Shown here in pieces: positions 57,282 to 64,000 of a stretch of 64,000 nt of DNA; position 1 is the first letter of the stretch; each line of letters begins with the position of its first letter. The notes below the pieces were generated by a model, which worked only from the letters and a program-made list of their open reading frames with translations, ran no database searches and was not told the DNA's origin. Both the position numbers and the translations under genes were made by a program. Source of the DNA: Anastrepha obliqua (Eukaryota > Arthropoda > Insecta > Diptera > Tephritidae); the NCBI RefSeq assembly GCF_027943255.1, contig NC_072892.1, positions 24,017,792 to 24,081,791 of the forward strand, in the 5' to 3' direction.

Positions 57282-58217
57282 AAGGGTGGTTAAATTTCAA
57301 GGGCCGATGCTAAATGTGAACAACACCTAAACGTCAAGCTTTTTTCTACATTTCATTTGACATTTTTCATTTCCAGACTAATTCAATTTGAACCATGGAA
57401 ATACACATAATCGAACAACGCGTTAAAGCTATTCAGGCTTATTATGACAACGGGCGTTCAAACCAAAATGCATATCGCGCACTTAGTGAAGAAAATCATC
57501 TTCAGTGATGAGGCACATTTTCACCTCAGTGGATTCGTCAATAAGCAGAATTGCCGCATTTGGGCGAATAATAATCCAAGAGTGATTGCCGAAAAACCAA
57601 TGCACCCACAAAGAGTGACTGTTTGGTGCGGTTTATAGGCCGGCGGCATCATTGGGCCGTATTTTTTCCAAATGGGGCCGGTCAGGCAGTTACTGTGAAT
57701 AGTGTTCGCTATCGTGAGATGATAACGAACTTTTTATGGCCCGAATTGGAAGATATGGAAATGGACGATATGTGGTTTCAACAGGACGATGCCACTTGTC
57801 ACACAGCTAACGAAACAATGGCTCTTTTGCGCGAATAATTTGATGGCCGAATAATCTCACGTCGCGGCGATGTCAATTGGCCGCCAAGATCATGTGATTT
57901 GAAACCGTTGGACTTATTTCTTTGGGGTTATTTGAAAGAAAAGGTGTACGTCGATAAGCCAGCAACAATTTAAGAGCTAAATGATGAGATAATTCGGCAC
58001 ATTAACGGCATAGAACCTCAATTATGTCTCAGCGTCATCGAAAATTTGGACCATCGGATGGAGGTGTGCCGCCGAGGCCGCGGCGACCATTTGACCGATA
58101 TTTGGTTCTATGCGTAAATGAGCCATACCAATATTATCATAATAAAGATAAATGACAATAATTTCCTAAAATTGTATTTTATTCAAAACCAACACTGGTT
58201 GAAACTTAACCACCCTT
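57282..58217 (+). mobile_element. rosa-type mariner (DD41D), complete ends, internal deletion
   Basis: 936 bp between TA dinucleotides, with 19-bp ends AAGGGTGGTTAA(A/G)TTTCAA matching at 18 positions. The transposase starts at about 57395 (MEIHIIEQRVKAIQAYYDNG), breaks after ALSEENHLQ, and jumps to the first Asp in IIFSDEAHFHLSGF (about 57500-57540). Then CRIWANNNPRV, VTVWCGL, a frameshift, RYREMITNFLWPEL, second Asp in MWFQQDDATCHTANET (about 57769-57818), and WPPRSCDLKPLDLFLW with the last Asp 41 residues after the second. It ends MEVCRRGRGDHLTDIWFYA at 58115. All three catalytic Asp remain, but the sequence between the DNA-binding domain and the core is deleted and stops are present. Confidence 0.92.
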
Positions 58218-58251
58218 TATATGCAAAAGTAGTCAAAACAAACGTACGTGC

Positions 58252-58313
58252 ATATGTATGTATGAGTGTATGTATGTATGTATGTATGTATGTATGCATG
58301 TATGTATGTACGT
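58252..58313. repeat. (TGTA)n microsatellite
   Basis: About 15 units with minor interruptions. Frames of Tyr-Val-Cys-Met repeats through it are artefacts. Confidence 0.95.
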
Positions 58314-58319
58314 AGTATT

Positions 58320-59810
58320 GAATAATTCACCAGATCTCATATTCAAACGTCCATCGCTGCTGCTATCCGCTGTCTGTTTGATTGGACACCACAGTGGAAC
58401 AGCGCATGCGTTTGACCTCGTCATTGGCCTCCCGAGCCTTCAAGCTATTGTCGCTTTTAATTTCAAACTTTTCGTATGTGGTTATTTTGCGTGTGTGTGT
58501 ATGTGTGTTTGCTATGGCAACTTGGCCTTTTCGCTGGCAACCGTGAAAGGTAATGTCAACTCATCTACTTTGATTAGCGTATTTTCTCGTTTCTTCCTGT
58601 GGCGGTAATTTTACACGCCACTAACGGCTTGAGTAGTTGTTTTTTTTTTCATTGTCGACCTTACACACTGGTGTGACATAGCGCGACATGCCGCAACAAG
58701 CGAACAATCCAAGTTTAGCTACATAAATACTGCCTAATTCGGTAATGTCAAGTGTAGACCTATTAAATGTCAATTCCAACTAAGCGCTGCTTTAATTGTG
58801 CGCATTGTGTTGTTGTTGTTGCTAACACGTATGCTAACACACGATAAAAATATAATAGTGCTTGCATATTAATTGCTTTTGGCGATAGCCGGCATTGCCG
58901 CTGTTCGATTGTTTTGCGCGTTTCATTATCCAGCGTTGGTGTGTAAGAATGAACTTCATTAAAAAGTCATAAATGGGTGGTTAACATTACTTGTATCCAT
59001 ATTTATTGCACGTCACTGTTATTTCAAATTTTATGATTTCTGATGGTGCTGTTAGATTGTATTTAAAATATCAGCTGAGCTGTTAATCGTCACGTCGTTA
59101 ATTGACAGAATGTCAGCGTCAAAAGAAAGTGTACACCCACATACTAATAATTTTTGACTATTTATTTATTTACTTTTTAGGTTCAATTATTTTTTTATAA
59201 AAATATAGTTTATGTTACAACAAAAATAATTCAAAACAAAGTTTGAGATCCTTGAATTTTGGTATAAAATTAAAAAATAGGCCAAATTTTGATATAAATT
59301 TGAGTTTTTTCACTCAGAAGTTTGAAGTAGCTAAAAAATCGCGTTGATTTTTGACAATTTTTTTGCTGACGGTGTTGAGCGTTCTCTTCCATATAAATAT
59401 GTGGAACAGGCGAAACATCTTCAAAAATTAATGTGACTTTTGAACTACTTGAAACTTGCACAGAATTTCCGGATCTATAAAACCCGAAATTTTTCTAAAA
59501 ATTCTGAGCGAAAAATTTAAAATTTTTATGAAAATTTGGCTATTTTCTTTTTTAATTTTAAACCAAAATTCAAGGATCTAAACAACTGCATATCGCAAAT
59601 TTTTCTAAAAGTTTTAAGTAAAAACCTCAAATTTTGATGGAAATTTGCCGATTTTTTTTTTTAATTTTTTGGCCAGATCTTGGAAGCTTTCAATTCGCGA
59701 ACCAAGGCGAAATGACACTTACCTTAACCGCTATTACTTGGCACCCCTACGATTTCTTCTCATACACCCCATTGGAAAATTTAAATAAGTTATTTATAAT
59801 CAACTAAATT
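58320..59810. other. unassigned stretch
   Basis: A GT microsatellite lies at about 58490-58510 and a TTGTTG run at about 58809-58820. The part from 59150 is very AT-rich with AAATTTTT-type repeats. No gene recognised. Confidence 0.45.
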
Positions 59811-59816
59811 AATTTA

Positions 59817-61384
59817 CAGGATCCGGCACTCGAAGTGTAACCAACTTCAGACCACTCGCGAAGCTGATGCACGGCCATCAGCTGACTGTAAAAGGACTAA
59901 ATGACAGTCCAGAGTATTGTTTACAAGCGCGCGGAAGCATTTTGTCGAGAGTAAACGCAAAAAAAGAAAATCAGTAATGGATTTCAAACGTAATTGGTTG
60001 GTGGGTTAGAGTGGTGATTCATCCAGAATCCAACTAGCGCACCATTTTGTTGCCACATTCTCGTTACCAAATTGTTTAACAGCTATTTACAGCAAGACTA
60101 TATCCAGTCTGTGCGGCTTAGGAACCTTATTAGGTTGTTGACGTCTAAGCCATACAGTTGTACGGTTCGCCCAGCGTTAACATTCTGTTCTTCCATAGGG
60201 CAGGGCATTCACAGAAGGAATGAAAGATTGTTTCCTTTTTCTCCGGTTGTTTACAACTATGACAGTATGTGTTGTGAATAGTCTGATTGCATTATATTTG
60301 GCTGAAAAATCACAACCAGCGATTGTTCGTGTGCTCGAGCACCTTAGAGTAAATAAAGTTTTTGTTTATCGCCCCATTACTCGTTACAATGATACTGGTA
60401 GCGCGAAACGTCATGGAGGTGGTCATCAAAAGACCGCAACATCACGTGAGATGGTTCAAAAAGTGAAGAAGTGACTTGAGCAAAATCCCCGACGAAATGC
60501 TAATCAAATGGCGAAAGAACTGAAAATATCTGACCGTAGCATCCGCCGTATACTGAAAAATGATTTCAAAGTCAAGCCATACAAGTTCCAAGAGACGCAT
60601 GATCTCACACTAAAGCAGCAACAAGTCAGACTTAAGAGAGCGAATGCGTTGCTTCTCTTGCCCAAAGCGGCCAATTTCTGAACATTGTGTTTTCGGGCAA
60701 GAAAATTTTTCAAGTTGAGCAATTCGTAAACTCCTAAAACGATAGGGTTTATTTGACCTACCGTTCATATGACAATTTGAGTCAACGATTCGCCACCAGG
60801 AGGCTGCACTCGCCCCATTACCTGTGGCCGCTATAGCTATAGATGTGCACTCTCCAATCGTTTTCATTGAGCCTGACGTCAAGTTAAACGCGAAATTTTA
60901 TCGGGAAAGTATACAGGAGGTTGCTTTGAAGCCGTGGGTAGACAAATATTTCGGTGGCCGACCATGGATGTTTCAATAGGACTCGGCATCGTCTCACAAA
61001 GCTCTAGTGAACCAAGAATGACTAAAAAACAACGTTCCGAACTTCCATACGTCCACATAATAGCTCTCAAATTCACCAGTCGCGAAACCGATGGATTATT
61101 CTCTTTGGGCCATTTTGGAGAGCACTAAAAGATTCACCAGTCTCGAGGCAGTGTCTGCGTGTCGGCCAAAATACCTGCCAATCACATTCGGGGAACTTGC
61201 GATCCATTTCTGGACCATCTCAAGGCCATAGTTGAGGCAGAAGGTGGTCATATCGAGCAAAAGTAAATTTATTCTCAATTTTGTATTATTTTCACACATT
61301 TTTTACTTTGAATTGAATAAAAGTAATTTTCCAAACTAAATTTACTGCCTTTTTACTTGGTTACACTTCAAGTGCCGGCCCCTG
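59817..61384 (+). mobile_element. maT-clade (DD37D) transposon, copy 3, with a nested LINE tail
   Basis: Ends CAGG(A/G)(T/G)CCGGCACT(C/T)GAAGT are intact at both sides next to TA. The transposase begins ATGGATTTCAAACGTAAT (59977), is interrupted by a LINE fragment, and resumes AGTCTGATTGC at 60280: SLIALYLAEKSQPAIVRVLE, FVYRPITRYNDTGS, then REMVQKVKK, a stop, MAKELKISDRSIRRILKNDF, and FLNIVFSGKKIF (first Asp lost as SGK, about 60683). The second motif and later parts are readable only in broken frames (about 60965-61250). Closest to the copy at 38.7 kb. Confidence 0.88.
59995..60279 (-). mobile_element. 5'-truncated LINE 3' end nested in the maT transposase
   Basis: The insert divides two codons of the maT transposase and is flanked by AAT on both sides. 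On the minus strand it encodes CHSCKQPEKEETIFHSFCEC, PALWKNRMLTLGEPYSC (about 60160-60270), the Cys-rich tail of an RNase H-type LINE, followed by a short 3' UTR ending AACCCACCAACCA. There is no poly(A). Comparison with copy 1 at 7218 (FKRNSVIALYLAGKS) gives the uninterrupted version. Confidence 0.83.
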
Positions 61385-61564
61385 TAAATAGCTAAAACTT
61401 GTCAATACACTGCGGTACACTTTCATGTGACAATGGCAGCATGCTAACTTTGAAAGTTTTCCCCATAGCTAAGCATTTCAGTGAAAACAATTTTTCAGAG
61501 ATGAGTTTCATAAAAGCTAATTTACAAAATAGACTTCATGAGAAAATATCAAGTAATTTAATAT

Positions 61565-61945
61565 TCGCAAAAATTTTTTTTAATGGACCTAGACGACATG
61601 TGGTTTCAACAGGACGGGGCCACAAGCCACACATTACACGCTACAATTGATTTGTTGAAGAGTAAGTTTGATGAGCGCATTATTTCCAGAAATGGACCGG
61701 TCGAATGGCCGCCGCGCTCGTGTGATTTGACGCCTCTAGACTATTTTCTTTGGGGTTATGTGAAGTCATTGGTCTACAGTAACAAGCCGGCGACGATTTG
61801 TGAGCTCAGAGCCAATATTGAACGCGAAATTGCTGGAATTTCGGCTGATTTATGCAAAAGAGTGGTCGAACATTGGGTTCAACGAATGGACTTCGTAAAA
61901 CGTGCACGCGGTGGTCATGCAAAAGAAATCGAATTTCATACTTAA
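61565..61945 (+). pseudogene. rosa-type mariner (DD41D) transposase C-terminus
   Basis: An uninterrupted frame of 120 codons from MDLDDMWFQQDGATSHTLHA (second Asp) through WPPRSCDLTPLDYFLWGYV, with the last Asp 41 residues on, to HWVQRMDFVKRARGGHAKEI and a natural stop at 61945. The N-terminal half with the first Asp is missing. The open frame suggests this is the youngest of the three DD41D relics, but it is only the C-terminal third of a transposase of about 340 residues. Terminal repeats were not identified with confidence. Confidence 0.88.
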
Positions 61946-62279
61946 ATATATATGTTCAAACTCGATAATAAAAAAAAAATTAGTTGAAAAAGTTAAACCG
62001 TTTGTGTTTTATTAAAAAAAAAGTTTAAGCGCTCTTACTGAAAAACGCTTTATATACACTTCATAAAAATAATCGGTCTGATTAAGTGCTCCGTGAGCGG
62101 TTCCAGACCACAGGTTTTACGTTACTCTCTCTAACACGGCAAAAAAAAATTTTAAGCGCTTCGTTCCCCTTCTCCACCAAGTAATAACACAAGCACTCCA
62201 AGCATGCAAAATAGATTTTAGTTACGCTCAATTTGTTCAAAATATCTACTCATCAACTACTACAGAGAGTGTCATGTTG

Positions 62280-63245
62280 CACGAGTGTCCGAATACTCGT
62301 ACAGAGGGGAATAACGCAAGGTTTGCTTTTAAAAAACTAAATTGGGACAGTAAAAGATTGAAAGTTGGTTTTGAATACCTGAGCCACTTGCGTTTGCTGA
62401 TGATATTTGGTTGATGGCCGAAAATTTAAGAGGGGAAACCAGTTTAGGAGGCCGAAATTTTGGTGTTCTTCGTGAACACGGAAGGAATAATCAGAAATTA
62501 TTTAAACTTGGAGGGTATTTTACTCATATTTTTAAGTACACTTTAAAATTCTTTCAAGCCATTTCCGCCGGAAATAGTGGCGTTAGAACGTGCTGTCCAT
62601 GGACGATCGTCATTCGAGTAATCGTATTTTGCTGGTGGGCATTCCAGAAGTTGCAATTTTTCTCCGTAGTCAACAATAATTTTTTTTCGTTAATAACATG
62701 TTTTCTAAGAATATGAACCTAATTTTGGTAAAATAATATTGAAAATTGCATATCTTTGAGGCGCTTGAACACAATGTAATTTTTTCATACCATATTTTTT
62801 CATCTATTTTGCTTAAAAAAAATATTTTTAATGATAATATAATCCCAGAATTAGATTCATATGAATTAAGGTTGAATAAAGAATACTCCGAGAAAAATAT
62901 ATAACGATTGGTCGATAACTTTTTGAGTTAGAGTGCCCAAATGGTGTTCTAACTACCGCGCGCTACAGTGCGGAACCGACGGGCAGTCACTTAAGTGCTC
63001 ATAGAAGCGGGAATAATGCGAATTTCGCTTTAAAATTTTTACCACATATTCTTGAGGAGTAACAATTTATGCAATCAAAAAAAGGAGATTTTTTGATAAG
63101 TCTAAACTGGCGGCGCGACGGAAATGCTTAAAGAGTAGAAAGAAGCTGTAAGCAGCGTTGGTTTAAGTATGAATGAGCAGAAAATACAATTTATGAGATA
63201 TTCAGTAGTAACTGGTAGTCTCATAATAGATGTAGGTGTTGAAGT
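62280..63245 (+). pseudogene. non-LTR reverse transcriptase fragment, interrupted
   Basis: Before the break: FKKLNWDSKRLKVGFEYLSH, then the catalytic box as LRFADDIWLMAENLRG after one frame shift (about 62320-62436). After the break: EMLKE, a stop, KEAVSSVGLSMNEQKIQFMR (about 63121-63195). This is the YADD-to-thumb region of an RTE- or CR1-like reverse transcriptase. The roughly 670-bp insert (62439-63110) begins CCAGTTTAG and ends with its inverted copy, suggesting a small TIR element, though no target duplication is visible. Confidence 0.7.
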
Positions 63246-63249
63246 GCAG

Positions 63250-63905
63250 CAGAATTTTATATAAAAATATCTCTGATAAGATACAAGTTCAGAAAAAAGT
63301 GCCCTTGTCGAATGCCCCTTTACGTCAGCAAAAGTCTTGAATGCTTCCAGAACCAGTTCGATCTTTGATATCGATTAAAAAACTCTCGTTTCTGTTTTTT
63401 CTATTTCAACTTATAAGCTACAGCGTAAAAACACCAACAATAATAGACAGAAACAGACTAGTGCAACATGCAACTATGAAGCGCTCGAGAAAATAAACAT
63501 TTTTATATATTTTTTGTGTAATTTTTCCAATTAACGATTAACTGTTTTATGTGTGCTTTTCCAACTATTGCATTTAATAAATAGTTAAACGTAACGAACA
63601 ATGGCAATAGCAAAAATAGCTCAGAGGTCGCATTCGAATTCCCCAATGGAATTACATAAATAGCCATTGCTGGCTGCTTACTGACACGTTCGTCAACTAT
63701 TGCACGTCAAAACGCTAAAGTCGAACATCAACAACAACCGCACTGACAATATGAAATTTTGAAAATGTGCAACAACAAAAGCTGCATTACTAATACACCT
63801 ACAAGGCGTACAAAAACTAGCCATTGGGAAAAGGTCAATTCGAAGTATTTGTGCGAGGTTGATGCGACAATAGCAAATAAATGTACATGCCAACGCACAG
63901 ATATA
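63250..63905. other. unassigned stretch
   Basis: No motif recognised. Confidence 0.5.
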
Positions 63906-63910
63906 TCTTA

Positions 63911-63970
63911 CATGCATACATACATGCATACATACATATGTATATATATATATATACATATATATGCATA
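63911..63970. repeat. (CATA)n/(TA)n microsatellite
   Basis: A compound simple repeat. The minus-strand frame through it starts with a Tyr-Ile-Tyr artefact. Confidence 0.9.
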
Positions 63971-64000
63971 TTTGCTATACATAATAGCTACTATGAGAGA

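Noticed and set aside
63693..63959. 88-codon minus-strand frame
   Set aside because: Its start is translated microsatellite (Tyr/Ile/Cys/Met repeats) and the remainder lacks motifs.
1..64000. CRISPR array, phage defence or prokaryotic operon
   Set aside because: No regular direct repeats with unique spacers and no bacterial gene organisation. Introns and eukaryotic transposons indicate insect DNA.

Overview
The window reads as AT-rich nuclear DNA of a dipteran insect, most likely a tephritid fruit fly. Three things point there: the transposon repertoire (mariner elements of the DD41D rosa type first described from Ceratitis, DD37D maT elements, jockey-, RTE- and RNase H-type non-LTR retrotransposons, a tRNA-derived SINE), fly-sized introns of 60-72 nt inside a Harbinger element, and catacata/tgtatgta microsatellites. 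The species call is inference. No operon, viral gene, CRISPR array, rRNA or functional tRNA gene was seen, and no host protein-coding exon could be supported. The window is intergenic or lies within a very long intron.

Layout. 0.2-2.1 kb: a Tc3-like transposase relic and an RNase H LINE tail. 2.4-2.6 kb: SINE copy A. 4.1-6.8 kb: a deleted mariner split by a Helitron with both termini present. 7.1-9.8 kb: a maT element and, 6 bp away, a Tc1 element carrying an RTE patch. 11.0-11.8 kb: SINE B next to a deleted mariner. 15.4-18.0 kb: SINE C, then a chimeric LINE interrupted by a TTAA-flanked element. 19.3-23.0 kb: two mariners, SINE D and a short TIR element. 23.2-24.4 kb: a LINE between unusually long direct repeats. 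25.5-26.9 kb: a foldback element and a minisatellite. 27.7-36.3 kb: a rosa relic, four LINE relics, a second TTAA element and a near-full-length mariner. 38.7-41.8 kb: maT and two Tc1 relics. 41.8-44.8 kb: an inverted pair of one repeat family. 44.8-50.7 kb: convergent LINEs, SINE E, a second SINE-like unit and a second chimeric LINE. 52.2-54.8 kb: a jockey LINE split by a Harbinger. 55.5-63.2 kb: an R1-like tail, two rosa elements, a third maT holding a LINE tail, and a broken reverse transcriptase.

All transposases and reverse transcriptases seen are broken by stops, frameshifts, deletions or catalytic substitutions, so nothing here appears autonomous. The value of the window is its stratigraphy. 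Several nested insertions can be dated relative to one another, and two have readable empty sites (Harbinger in jockey, TTAA element in a LINE 3' module). I did not find a convincing new cellular system. The most promising unusual items are the 3' module shared by two unrelated LINE bodies, the TTAAGGGG-terminal element families, and the SINE with complementary head and body.
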